Positions 16,387 to 23,970 of a DNA stretch of 64,000 nucleotides are shown here, in pieces. Where the stretch lies: the NCBI GenBank assembly GCA_036384795.1, contig DASVLP010000021.1:1-64000 (forward strand), read 5' to 3'. The notes below the pieces were generated by a model, which did no database searches, was not told the origin of the DNA, and saw only the letters and a program-made list of their open reading frames with translations. This DNA comes from Andeanibacterium sp036384795. GTDB taxonomy: Bacteria; Pseudomonadota; Alphaproteobacteria; Sphingomonadales; Sphingomonadaceae. How positions within the stretch are numbered: the first letter of the stretch is position 1; each line of letters opens with the position of its first letter. The position numbers were made by a program, and so were the translations under genes.

Positions 16387-17828
16387 TGCTCGAACTTCAG
16401 CGTGAATCCTGTTTCGTCGGCGGCCAATGGATCGGCGCGCCGCAATGGGCCGTTGTCGACAACCCGGCCACCGGCGAGATCATCGGCCGGGTTCCGAGAC
16501 TGGCGGGCGGCGATATCGACAACGCCATTGCGGCGGCGGCGAAGTCCCTTCCAGAGTGGCGCGGCCGAACCGCGAAGGAACGCGCCGACATTTTGCGGCG
16601 GTTCTTCGACCTCATAACCGCGAACCGCGAACCACTCGCCCGGCTCTTGACGGCCGAGCAGGGAAAGCCGCTCGCGGAGGCTCGCGGAGAGATCGCCTAT
16701 GCGGCATCCTTTGTCGAATGGTTCGCGGAAGAAGCGCGGCGGGTATACGGCGATATAATTCCCGGTCATGCGCAGGACAAACGGATCATCGTCCTCAAAC
16801 AGCCGATTGGAGTGGTTGCCGCGATCACGCCGTGGAATTTTCCCGCCGCGATGGTTACGCGCAAGATCGCGCCTGCCCTGGCGGCCGGCTGCACCGTAAT
16901 CGTCAAACCCGCGATCCAGACGCCGTTCATCGCTCTCGCGCTCGCTGCGTTGGGCGAAGAGGCGGGCCTGCCGTCCGGCGTGCTCAACGTCGTCACCGGC
17001 GACGCGGCGCCGATCGGGGCAAAACTCACCGCGAGTCCGATCGTGCGCAAGATCAGCTTCACCGGCTCGACCGCGGTCGGCGCCAAGTTATTCGCGCAAT
17101 CGGCGCCGACCATCAAGAAGCTCAGCCTTGAGCTTGGCGGAAACGCGCCGTTCATCGTGTTCGATGATGCCGATATCGATGCCGCGGTGGAGGGCGCAAT
17201 GCTATCCAAATTCCGCAACGCCGGGCAGACCTGTGTCTGCGCTAACCGCATCTATGTTCAGGCGTCGATTTACGACAGCTTCATCGAGAAGCTGACCGGT
17301 GCCGTGGCGCGGTTGCGAGTAGGCAACGGGACGGAAGATGGGGTCACGATCGGGCCATTGATCGACGAGCAGGCGTTGCGCAAGGTCGAGGAACATATTG
17401 CGGATGCGCGGGCTCGTGGCGCAACGGTGCTCGTTGGGGGCGGGCGCCATGCCCTGGGCGGCCGTTTCTTTCAGCCGACCGTTCTGGGCGACATTTCCGA
17501 AGAGATGCTGATTTCGCGCGAGGAAACCTTCGGGCCGCTTGCACCGGTCTATCGGTTCGAGGATGCAGCTGAGGCGATCGGGCTCGCGAACGCCAGCGAG
17601 TTCGGCCTGGCCGCGTATTTCTATGCACGCGATATCGGCCGCGTATGGCATGTGGCCGAAGCCATCGAGGCAGGCATCGTCGGTGTAAATACCGGCTTGA
17701 TCTCTACCGAAGTGGCGCCGTTCGGCGGCGTGAAGGCCTCCGGCCTTGGACGTGAGGGCTCACGTTATGGGATCGAGGATTATCTGGAGATCAAATATAT
17801 CTGCATGGATGTCGGTGCTGCGGATTGA
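16386..17828 (+). CDS. Aldehyde dehydrogenase, succinate-semialdehyde type
   Basis: 480 residues. Catalytic C283 lies in GQTCVCANR, a form typical of succinate-semialdehyde dehydrogenases (GabD/SSADH), with E249 in LSLELGGNAPF and the cofactor motif ITPWNFP (148-154). It begins inside the hpaE stop codon (TGATG). The aldolase HpaI encoded on the facing operon releases succinate semialdehyde, so an SSADH here closes the route to succinate and the TCA cycle. This pairing of motif and pathway need makes the assignment likely, though glutarate-semialdehyde or other short aldehydes cannot be excluded. Confidence 0.85.
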   Translation: MLELQRESCFVGGQWIGAPQWAVVDNPATGEIIGRVPRLAGGDIDNAIAAAAKSLPEWRGRTAKERADILRRFFDLITANREPLARLLTAEQGKPLAEARGEIAYAASFVEWFAEEARRVYGDIIPGHAQDKRIIVLKQPIGVVAAITPWNFPAAMVTRKIAPALAAGCTVIVKPAIQTPFIALALAALGEEAGLPSGVLNVVTGDAAPIGAKLTASPIVRKISFTGSTAVGAKLFAQSAPTIKKLSLELGGNAPFIVFDDADIDAAVEGAMLSKFRNAGQTCVCANRIYVQASIYDSFIEKLTGAVARLRVGNGTEDGVTIGPLIDEQALRKVEEHIADARARGATVLVGGGRHALGGRFFQPTVLGDISEEMLISREETFGPLAPVYRFEDAAEAIGLANASEFGLAAYFYARDIGRVWHVAEAIEAGIVGVNTGLISTEVAPFGGVKASGLGREGSRYGIEDYLEIKYICMDVGAAD

Positions 17829-17884
17829 GCCGCGATACAGTTGCGCACGATCAGTCTGCTCGAGCCGTTCTGTCGATCCGATGC

Positions 17885-18637
17885 TTATTCAAAGCGACTG
17901 CGTAGAGCGTCCGCTCCGTTCGCGAGCAACCCGATGTCTGTGCCCACTGACAGAAAACGAACGCCTTGGGCGATCCGGCGTTGGGCATCTGCAACATCGA
18001 GAGCGAAGATGCCGGCAGGCTTGCCGATCGCCGTTATACGCAAAAGCGCGTTGTCGATTGCGTTCTGAACTTCCGGAGCGCGGGGATTGCCGAGATGCCC
18101 GAGCGCTCCGGCCAGGTCGGCGGGGCCGATGAAGAGCGCATCGACCCCATCGACGGCACCGATTGCCTCGATCTCGTCGAGTGCTGCACGGCTCTCGATC
18201 TGGACGATCAGGCCGGTTCGCGCCCCGGCCTCGGAAAGGTACTCGCGGTTGCGCCCAAAGCCGGATGCACGGCTGGTGGCGCTTGCCACCCCGCGCCGAC
18301 CGGCCCTGGGAAAGCGCGTCGCCGCTACGAGATCGCGGGCATGGCCAGCGCTTTCCACCATCGGCACGAGCAGAGTGCGGAAGCCGATATCCAGATATTG
18401 CTTGATGATCCATGCTTCACCGACCGGAACGCGGGCGATCGGTTCGACGGGATAGGCGGCGGTCGCCTGAAGCTGGGCGAGCAGCGTGGACAGCGTGTTC
18501 GGTGCGTGCTCGCCATCGAACAGCAACCAGTCATAGCCGGCACCGGCGCAGATTTCGGCCGTGTAACTTGACGCGAGCGCCTGCCACAGGCCGATCTTCG
18601 CGGCACCCTGACCGAGCCCAGCGATAAACGAGTTCAT
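17885..18637 (-). CDS. hpaI: 4-Hydroxy-2-oxoheptanedioate aldolase
   Basis: 250 residues of the HpcH/HpaI class II (metal-dependent) aldolase family. Residues match the E. coli enzyme closely: H44 in FDGEHAPN, R69, metal ligands E149 (VQIESRAA) and D175 (IGPADLAG). It cleaves 2,4-dihydroxyhept-2-ene-1,7-dioate to pyruvate and succinate semialdehyde, the last carbon-carbon step of the homoprotocatechuate pathway. Its start overlaps the stop of hpaH by 4 nt, and it is the last gene of the minus operon, converging on the two dehydrogenases 57 nt away. The family includes related aldolases for other pathways, but the complete gene set around it supports this function. Confidence 0.92.
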   Translation of the reverse strand: MNSFIAGLGQGAAKIGLWQALASSYTAEICAGAGYDWLLFDGEHAPNTLSTLLAQLQATAAYPVEPIARVPVGEAWIIKQYLDIGFRTLLVPMVESAGHARDLVAATRFPRAGRRGVASATSRASGFGRNREYLSEAGARTGLIVQIESRAALDEIEAIGAVDGVDALFIGPADLAGALGHLGNPRAPEVQNAIDNALLRITAIGKPAGIFALDVADAQRRIAQGVRFLSVGTDIGLLANGADALRSRFE

Positions 18638-19443
18638 GCGAACCGTACCGAAATGGAGCCGAGCGGCCCGTAGTCCACGTGAAAGGTGTCACCCGCGCCG
18701 GCAAACACCGGGGCGGTGAAGGAGCCGCCAAGGATGATCTCGGCAGGCGCGAGGCGCTCTCCCCATGGAGCCAGCTTGTTGGCAAGCCAAGCCACCCCGA
18801 TCGCCGGATGGCCGAGCACGGCGGCGGCCACGCCGGACTCCTCGATCACGCCGTTCTTGTGGATCAAGGCCGCTACCCACCGCAGATCCACCGCGTCGGG
18901 CTTGACCGGCCGGCCGCCCAGCACGAGGCCGGCATTGGCGGCATTGTCGGAAATAGTGTCGGCAACTTTCCGCGTCCGGCCCGTGGCGGCATCGACTCGC
19001 CCGATGCGTGCATCGATGATCTCGATTGCGGGCAGGACATAGTCGGTAGCGCTCAGAACGTCGCAGATCGTCACGCCGGGTCCCCCCAGTTCCCGCTTGA
19101 GGATGAAGGCCAGTTCCACCTCGACCCGCGGCTCGATGAAGCGCGCGATCGGGACATCGGCATTATTGGGGAACAGCATTTCGTCCAACAGCACACCGTA
19201 GTCGGGTTCATCGATATTGGAAGAACGCTGCATGGCACGGCTGGTTAGGCCGATCTTGTGGCCGATCGGCCGACTCCCTGAAGCTATTTTCTTTGCGACC
19301 CAGGCGCGCTGTACGCGGTACCCATCCTCGAGCGTCATCTCCGGCCGCTCAAGCGAGAACTGGCCGATCTGCGTGCCGGTGCGCTCGGCCTCGTCCAGCC
19401 GATCGGCGAACGCGGCGATCGTCGCGTCATCGATCGCCATCAA
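18634..19443 (-). CDS. hpaH: 2-Oxo-hept-3-ene-1,7-dioate hydratase
   Basis: 269 residues, close to the usual 267 for HpaH. It belongs to the FAH-fold hydratases with MhpD and the 4-oxalocrotonate decarboxylases. GHKIGLTSRAMQ (61-72) is the family's lysine loop, and the metal ligands are E108 and E110 in EPRVEVELAF plus E141 in LPAIEIID. It adds water across the double bond of 2-oxohept-3-ene-1,7-dioate to give the substrate of HpaI. It overlaps hpaF upstream by 4 nt and hpaI downstream by 4 nt, so translation is probably coupled along the operon. Confidence 0.92.
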   Translation of the reverse strand: MMAIDDATIAAFADRLDEAERTGTQIGQFSLERPEMTLEDGYRVQRAWVAKKIASGSRPIGHKIGLTSRAMQRSSNIDEPDYGVLLDEMLFPNNADVPIARFIEPRVEVELAFILKRELGGPGVTICDVLSATDYVLPAIEIIDARIGRVDAATGRTRKVADTISDNAANAGLVLGGRPVKPDAVDLRWVAALIHKNGVIEESGVAAAVLGHPAIGVAWLANKLAPWGERLAPAEIILGGSFTAPVFAGAGDTFHVDYGPLGSISVRFA

Positions 19444-19835
19444 TCCGCCCCTTTCAGGCGGCGATGAATGGTGTTGTATTTCCAGCTTCCGTCCTCATCC
19501 GCTTCCGTGACGTAAAGCGACAGGGCCAGCGGGCGCCGTTCGAACAGATCTCCGAGATCGGCACGTATCGCGTCGAACAGACCGTCGAAAAAGCTCTTGC
19601 GGAACTCGGCCGGGCGTCCGGCGCCCATCTTAACCTCAATGTTGATGAAGGCATCCTCGCCGGCATCGTCTGCGATAACATAATCGGTCACGCGCACGCC
19701 GCGCACACGAATCCCGCCGACCGGAAATACGCCGCCCGCATTGCGCATCGTGCCTGCGATCAACTCAAGCAGCGGCCGAGCCATGAAGCCGTCCTCCTCG
19801 AGATTGGCGGTCCATTCGACGATTGCGTGGGCCAT
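19440..19835 (-). CDS. hpaF: 5-Carboxymethyl-2-hydroxymuconate isomerase-like, lacking Pro1
   Basis: 131 residues from the ATG at 19835, which overlaps the stop of the ligB-like gene by one base (TGATG); a longer reading frame exists but begins inside the neighbour. The protein follows the CHM isomerase pattern: beta strand HAIVEWTANL, the GGIRVRG loop holding the conserved arginine, and KMGAGRPAEFR. It should convert 5-carboxymethyl-2-hydroxymuconate to its oxo isomer. One oddity: CHM isomerases start Met-Pro, and the proline exposed after Met removal is the catalytic base, whereas here residue 2 is alanine (codon GCC). Either the enzyme uses another base or the step is slow or done by another protein. 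Confidence 0.8.
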   Translation of the reverse strand: MAHAIVEWTANLEEDGFMARPLLELIAGTMRNAGGVFPVGGIRVRGVRVTDYVIADDAGEDAFINIEVKMGAGRPAEFRKSFFDGLFDAIRADLGDLFERRPLALSLYVTEADEDGSWKYNTIHRRLKGAD

Positions 19836-20653
19836 CAGCCGATTTCCGCCACGCCGATCGTGCAACCGACTGCGTAGATTGGGATGGGTTCGTAAAACCA
19901 GACATCTCCGCGGCCTCCGGCAGCGGCGGCGGTGGCGACGAAGGTGCGGATTTCGAAACCCCCCTGTCCGGCGTCGGCATATGTCTCGGCATCACCGTAG
20001 GCAAGCATCGCTTCGCGATCGTGGCGCAGCCATTTGTCGAGAAAACTGCGATCCCATTCCTCGTTGATCCGGCCGCTGTCGGGCGTCGCGGGCCAGTGGG
20101 AGATGCCACCGGTGCCGATCAACGCGATGCGTTCCGGCACCGAGTCGGCGGCATGACGGATCGCCTCGCCGAAAGCCCAGGCACGGGCGAGGGGGGTCAA
20201 TGGCGGGCCCTGGCAGTTGATGTTCGCCGGGATGATCCGATACCGGTTTTCGGGATCGAGAAAATGCAATGGAACCATGATGCCATGATCGAAGCGCCAT
20301 TCCTCGCAATACGCGACGTCGGATTTTTCAAGGATCCGCGCGATTAGCCGCTGCGACAATTCGGCATCGCCCTTCACCTCGCGGTGGGGAATCCGCAGCC
20401 AATCGGGATCCTCGATCGGACCGTCGTAAGTGTCGCTCATGCCGATGGCGTAGGCCGGCATGTTGTTCATGAAGAAATTCGCGAAATGTTCGGCCGCAAG
20501 AATGATCACCGCATCTGGCCGAGCTGCGTCGAGAGCCAGACGGAGCCTGTCGAAGGCCCTGTAAAGCGCGTCGCGCTGGGCGCGCGGTGCCCGTTCTTCG
20601 CGCCCTGTGATGCCGGGCGCATGGCTGGCGACGCCGGCGAATACCAAGGACAT
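19835..20653 (-). CDS. Class III extradiol ring-cleavage dioxygenase, LigB-like catalytic subunit
   Basis: 272 residues of the LigB superfamily. The likely non-heme Fe(II) triad is H11 (ASHAPG), H56 (AAEHFANF) and E234 (GGFEIRTF). Conserved active-site histidines are H123 (FDHGIMVP) and H186 (TGGISHWP). It opens catecholic rings next to the hydroxyls. Because genes for every later homoprotocatechuate step surround it, 3,4-dihydroxyphenylacetate is the expected substrate. Unlike the usual self-sufficient HpaD, it is encoded one base after a LigA-like alpha subunit, as in protocatechuate 4,5-dioxygenase. Protocatechuate or gallate as extra substrates remain possible, and the regiochemistry is not visible from the sequence. 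Confidence 0.88.
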   Translation of the reverse strand: MSLVFAGVASHAPGITGREERAPRAQRDALYRAFDRLRLALDAARPDAVIILAAEHFANFFMNNMPAYAIGMSDTYDGPIEDPDWLRIPHREVKGDAELSQRLIARILEKSDVAYCEEWRFDHGIMVPLHFLDPENRYRIIPANINCQGPPLTPLARAWAFGEAIRHAADSVPERIALIGTGGISHWPATPDSGRINEEWDRSFLDKWLRHDREAMLAYGDAETYADAGQGGFEIRTFVATAAAAGGRGDVWFYEPIPIYAVGCTIGVAEIG

Positions 20654-20654
20654 G

Positions 20655-20981
20655 CTACGCTCCCGCTACTTTGTCATCGATGCCGGTGGTCATCGCATAG
20701 ATGCCCGCGCGGACCGGGCCGTGCCGCTTCACCCCATCGCGCATCTGCTGGAGATAGTCGGACCATTCGATCCCGCACAAAGCGGCGAAATGCATCAGAA
20801 TCTGGCCGTTGACGCCAAGGACGTAAAGGAGCCCTATGTCCGGTTCGAGCACCGCGCGCCGTTCTTCATCGGTCAACGCATAGCCCGCCAAGGCCGCATG
20901 CTTGTCCTTGGCGAAGTTCGTCTTGGCCACCTCGTCGCGATTGAGCGTGTAGAGGAACTTGGATAAATGATACAGGCTCAT
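20655..20981 (-). CDS. LigA-like small (alpha) subunit of extradiol dioxygenase
   Basis: 108 residues, mostly helical. It carries LSKFLYTLNRDEVA at the N-terminus and LYVLGVNGQILMHFAALCGI, the pattern of the protocatechuate 4,5-dioxygenase alpha subunit, which caps the active site of the LigB-type subunit. LigA itself is longer (about 139 residues), so this is a compact version. The stop and the ligB-like start are separated by a single base (TAG C ATG), and the start overlaps the hpaG2 stop by 4 nt. This tight placement supports a stoichiometric alpha-beta enzyme. Confidence 0.85.
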   Translation of the reverse strand: MSLYHLSKFLYTLNRDEVAKTNFAKDKHAALAGYALTDEERRAVLEPDIGLLYVLGVNGQILMHFAALCGIEWSDYLQQMRDGVKRHGPVRAGIYAMTTGIDDKVAGA

Positions 20982-21733
20982 GGCGTGGCCATCAGGCGAT
21001 TGGCGAGCTGCCCGATCTTGTCGATCTCGCAGACCACTTCATCTCCCGGCTGGACGAAGTGGACGCCGTGCGGTGTGCCGGTGAGAATCATGTCACCGGG
21101 CATCAAGGTCATGAATTCGGAGAGGTGCTCGATCAGCCCCGCGACGTCGAGAATCATGTCGGCAGTCGAGCCCCGCTGCACTTCGGCGCCGTTGACCCGG
21201 GTTGAGAGCGCCAACGACTGCGGATCGCCGACGTCCGCGGAATCGACGATCCAAGGGCCGATCGGGGTCGTTGCGTCACGATTTTTCACCCGCACATTGG
21301 GGCGATGGTAGTTTTCCAGGTACTCGCGGATCGCGTAGTCGTTGGCGATGGTATATCCGGACACATGTGCGAGCGCATCGGCGCGCGCGACCCGGCGGGC
21401 CGGGGCACCGATGACGGCGACCAGTTCGCATTCGGGGTGCATCTGATCGGCGTCGGACGGCCGGGGCGTCGTACCTTTGTGACCGATCAGCGTGGCATGA
21501 CCTTTTAGGAAGACCAATGGTGCCTGTCCCTTGGCTGCGAAGCCCAGCTCGCGATTATGGTCTGCGTAGTTCAGACCGAGGGCGAAGATGCTCGCGCCTG
21601 CCATTACCGGGGGCAGATAGCATGCCTGCGCTGGATCAAGCGTTCCGCCGTGGGGCAAAAGCAACGCATTTCCATCGGCGCGCAACGTCGCCCAGATGGC
21701 CTGGCCCGCGTGAAATATCCGCGCCCGCTTCAC
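20978..21733 (-). CDS. hpaG2: HpaG C-terminal-type subunit (fumarylacetoacetase fold isomerase/decarboxylase)
   Basis: 251 residues from a GTG at 21733 whose last two bases start the stop codon of hpaG1 (GTGA). The frame is open further upstream but there encodes hpaG1 in another phase. FAH-family features are FALGLNYADHNRELG, the metal motif HPECELVAVIG, FVGPW seen as IGPWIVDSADVG, and ILTGTPHGVHFVQPGDEV near the end. In enteric bacteria a single HpaG polypeptide holds two such domains and carries out 5-oxopent-3-ene-1,2,5-tricarboxylate decarboxylation and isomerisation; here the halves are separate genes. It lies directly before the ligA-like gene. Confidence 0.9.
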   Translation of the reverse strand: MKRARIFHAGQAIWATLRADGNALLLPHGGTLDPAQACYLPPVMAGASIFALGLNYADHNRELGFAAKGQAPLVFLKGHATLIGHKGTTPRPSDADQMHPECELVAVIGAPARRVARADALAHVSGYTIANDYAIREYLENYHRPNVRVKNRDATTPIGPWIVDSADVGDPQSLALSTRVNGAEVQRGSTADMILDVAGLIEHLSEFMTLMPGDMILTGTPHGVHFVQPGDEVVCEIDKIGQLANRLMATP

Positions 21734-22344
21734 GCGCCCGCCTCGGGTCGAAAGTGCGCGACCAACGGGGGCAGGCAAGGATGGTCGACCGCGACTGTGG
21801 CGCCGGTAGAAACGAGCGGCGAGTCGCCGGGAATGCCGATCAGAAGTACGTCGCCGTTGGCGAGAGTCATGAAATCGGACATATCCCGCAGCAAATCGTC
21901 TGGCTGACGCAGCAAGCGGGACGGGGACCAACGATGGACGATCTTGCCGTCGACCGCTGTCGAAATCACGCTGTCCCGCAGTGCAACGGCATCGTACCGC
22001 GCGAAGCTCCCGATCGGGAGAAAGCCATCACGACAATGCTCGCGCGTCGGCGGGCGATAAAAGCTCTCGTATGGCACGAAAACGTCCATCGCCAATGCGG
22101 CGGCCACCGGGACGTTGGGATTTTCCGCGAACAGCAGGGCGATCGTGGCCGCAGCGGTAAGTCGCGGCATTTCCGGAGGCACTGGTACGACAGCTTCGCC
22201 GAAACGAAGGCAATTGCGCGTCTTGATATAGATGACCGGGTTGGACGGGGCATCGAGATAGGGCGGCTCGACGAATGTCGACGCGAGGCTCGCCCGTTGG
22301 TCGCCGTCGTTCAGGGCAACGCCATAGATGGTTCCAGCGATCAC
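21730..22344 (-). CDS. hpaG1: HpaG N-terminal-type subunit (fumarylacetoacetase fold)
   Basis: 204 residues beginning at a GTG; GTIYGVALND aligns with the known HpaG N-terminus, supporting this start. It carries the FAH-fold phrases VIYIKTRNCL and FVPYESFYRPP, and DVLLIGIPGDSP corresponds to the usual GD(V/L)...GTP loop. It would act with hpaG2 in decarboxylating and isomerising the ring-fission tricarboxylate. It is the first gene of the seven-gene minus operon. The predicted -10 element lies only about 10 nt upstream of the GTG, so the leader would be a few bases at most. Confidence 0.88.
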   Translation of the reverse strand: MIAGTIYGVALNDGDQRASLASTFVEPPYLDAPSNPVIYIKTRNCLRFGEAVVPVPPEMPRLTAAATIALLFAENPNVPVAAALAMDVFVPYESFYRPPTREHCRDGFLPIGSFARYDAVALRDSVISTAVDGKIVHRWSPSRLLRQPDDLLRDMSDFMTLANGDVLLIGIPGDSPLVSTGATVAVDHPCLPPLVAHFRPEAGA

Positions 22345-22347
22345 GAT

Positions 22348-22381
22348 TTGACAAATATACTTATCATGATATGTAAGTCAA
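22348..22381. promoter_or_regulatory. Overlapping divergent hpaG1/hpaR promoters with HpaR operator
   Basis: On the plus strand, TTGACA (22348-22353) and TATGTA (22370-22375) are 16 nt apart, facing hpaR. On the minus strand, TTGACT (22381-22376) and TATATT (22359-22354) are also 16 nt apart, facing hpaG1. Between and across them lies a palindrome at 22359-22378 with ACTTA/TAAGT arms around ATCATGAT. A MarR dimer bound there would shut both promoters at once. The minus transcript would begin within a few bases of the hpaG1 GTG. Confidence 0.72.
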
Positions 22382-22394
22382 TGATGACCTTCCG

Positions 22395-22898
22395 ATGAGC
22401 ATCACCCGTGGCCTCGATCCCTATCATCGTTCTCTGGCGGGTACGCTGCTCGCGGCGCGCGAGGCGGTAATGGCGCCCATTCGGCCGGTGCTGCGCGAGG
22501 CCGGAGTCACCGAGCAGCAATGGCGCGTGCTGCGGGTGCTGCTCGGCGAAGGTGCGATGGACATCTCGCAGATGGCGACGGCAGCCATGCTGCATCAACC
22601 CAGCGTTACGCGGATCCTGCGCGAGTTGGGCTCGCGCGGGCTGATCACGCGCGAGGCCGATCCGGACGATGGGCGTCGCGCGATCGCCACCATTACGCCG
22701 CGCGGCGCCGCCCTGGTGGAGGATGTCGGGCGGCGGACCTTGCTCATCCTCGATCAGTATTCGGCGCGCTATGGGAAGGACCGGCTCGGCGCCCTGCTAG
22801 ACGAACTTCGCGCGCTGACCGAGGCGATCGGCACCCCAGGCGGCCTGCCTGTCGAAGATGGATTGTCGAGCGGCGTCGAAAATGCCGAAATCGTGTGA
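22395..22898 (+). CDS. hpaR: MarR-family repressor of homoprotocatechuate degradation
   Basis: 167 residues with a winged helix-turn-helix: ISQMATAAMLHQPSVTRILR is the recognition region and READPDDGRRAIATITPRG the wing, a standard MarR pattern. It diverges from the hpa operon across a 50-nt gap holding paired promoters and a palindrome, the same arrangement as hpaR of enteric bacteria, where the repressor is released by homoprotocatechuate or 4-hydroxyphenylacetate. The start at 22395 is preceded by a tiny overlapping frame (ATGATGACC from 22381) that ends over the start codon, which may couple translation but has no other support. Confidence 0.9.
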   Translation: MSITRGLDPYHRSLAGTLLAAREAVMAPIRPVLREAGVTEQQWRVLRVLLGEGAMDISQMATAAMLHQPSVTRILRELGSRGLITREADPDDGRRAIATITPRGAALVEDVGRRTLLILDQYSARYGKDRLGALLDELRALTEAIGTPGGLPVEDGLSSGVENAEIV

Positions 22899-22943
22899 GC
22901 CCGTGGGCGAATCGACGGAAAGTATTGCGGAAGGCTGAGGGAT

Positions 22944-23630
22944 TTGGGCCGGTTGCCAAGCGAATTAGGCAGGGAAGCGCTGGGCGCGCTCCGGGCGATC
23001 GTGCCTGTCGCAGGCGCAAGCTTTTACGCCGTTGACGTGCGGGGGGAACCCTTCGGGCACGTGCTGGATGGCCTTTCGACCGATCAACTGCGCAATTATC
23101 AATCGGTCTATCGTAAGGTCGATCCGCTTCATCCAAGCCACTTCCAATGCAGCGACGATAGCATAGTCACTCTTGATCAAGCGCGTCGGCAGATGGGCGA
23201 TAACCGCTATGCTAGCGAATTCTTGGAAATCCAGGGCTTCATCGATGAAGTCGAACTATTCTTCCGAGATCGACAAGGCTCGATCGTGCTCGGGATAGGA
23301 CTTTTGCGAGCACGCTCCAATGGTCGCTTTTGTCCGAGCGAGGTGGACTTGCTGAGCCGCACGCGACCGTTGCTCGAATACGCTTTCCGCGCCCAAATCG
23401 GAGATGCTCGGGCGCCAGTACAGGAGATTGCTGAACTGCGCTCCACTTTCGATCTGACCGGACGCGAGATTGAGATTGCCCGACTGGTGCGACGCGGGCT
23501 GAGCAATGGCGATATCGCGGAAACACTGGGCATTCGCGTCGCTACAGTAAAGGCACACTTGTTCAATGCCTTCAACAAGACCGGCGTCGCCTCGCGGACC
23601 GAGCTGATTTCGCGCCTTTGGCAATACTGA
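22944..23630 (+). CDS. LuxR-type transcriptional regulator
   Basis: 228 residues from a TTG at 22944 (GAGG 3 nt and AAGG 9 nt upstream; the start is tentative). A LuxR/FixJ helix-turn-helix fills the last 60 residues: FDLTGREIEIARLVRRGLSN then IAETLGIRVATVKAHLFNAF. The N-terminal about 160 residues resemble no sensor I can name. It has no receiver aspartate pattern and no clear acyl-homoserine-lactone pocket signature. It follows hpaR by 45 nt on the same strand and may regulate another branch feeding the hpa pathway. It is the second stand-alone LuxR-type regulator in the window. Confidence 0.85.
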   Translation: MGRLPSELGREALGALRAIVPVAGASFYAVDVRGEPFGHVLDGLSTDQLRNYQSVYRKVDPLHPSHFQCSDDSIVTLDQARRQMGDNRYASEFLEIQGFIDEVELFFRDRQGSIVLGIGLLRARSNGRFCPSEVDLLSRTRPLLEYAFRAQIGDARAPVQEIAELRSTFDLTGREIEIARLVRRGLSNGDIAETLGIRVATVKAHLFNAFNKTGVASRTELISRLWQY

Positions 23631-23673
23631 GAGGGCTAAAGAGCCGGGTCCCAGTTGATGAGGACAAAAGGCT

Positions 23674-23871
23674 ATGAAAACCCGTGTCGCGGTTGCGTTT
23701 GCGCCGAAGCAGCCGCTCGAGATCGTCGAGCTGGACCTCGAGGGCCCCAAGGCGGGCGAAGTGCTGGTCGAGATCATGGCGGGCGGCATCTGCCACACCG
23801 ACGCCTACACCCTCGACGGGTTCGACAGCGAGGGGATTTGCCGCGACTTACCCCGGCTTCGGCCAAGATAG
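23674..23871 (+). pseudogene. 5' fragment of class III alcohol dehydrogenase (frmA/adhC)
   Basis: The first about 55 codons read MKTRVAVAFAPKQPLEIVEL and GEVLVEIMAGGICHTDAYTL ending DGFDSEG, the conserved N-terminus of glutathione-dependent formaldehyde dehydrogenase, including the first zinc cysteine and the HTD motif. After GI the sequence abruptly stops matching (expected FPAVLGHEG) and ends at a stop codon 33 nt later. About 85% of the enzyme is missing, so this is a truncated relic. The break at about 23838 looks like a recombination junction. The following 130 nt to the flavoprotein gene hold nothing I recognise. Confidence 0.8.
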
Positions 23872-23970
23872 ATCGGCGAGCCAGGGATTGATCAATTGCG
23901 AGCGCGGCCGGCCGACTATAACTCTCGGGCGGATGCCACCTCCTCGTGGTAATTTTCGAAGAAGTTGCTC

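Noticed and set aside
22381..22398. Five-codon upstream frame MMTFR overlapping the hpaR start
   Set aside because: It could couple translation, but there is no ribosome-binding site in front of it and no sign of attenuation.
23872..23970. Minus-strand text ending QLINPWLADLSWPKPG, possible tail of a transposase or integrase
   Set aside because: Too short and without a recognisable catalytic motif. It cannot be distinguished from a random open frame.
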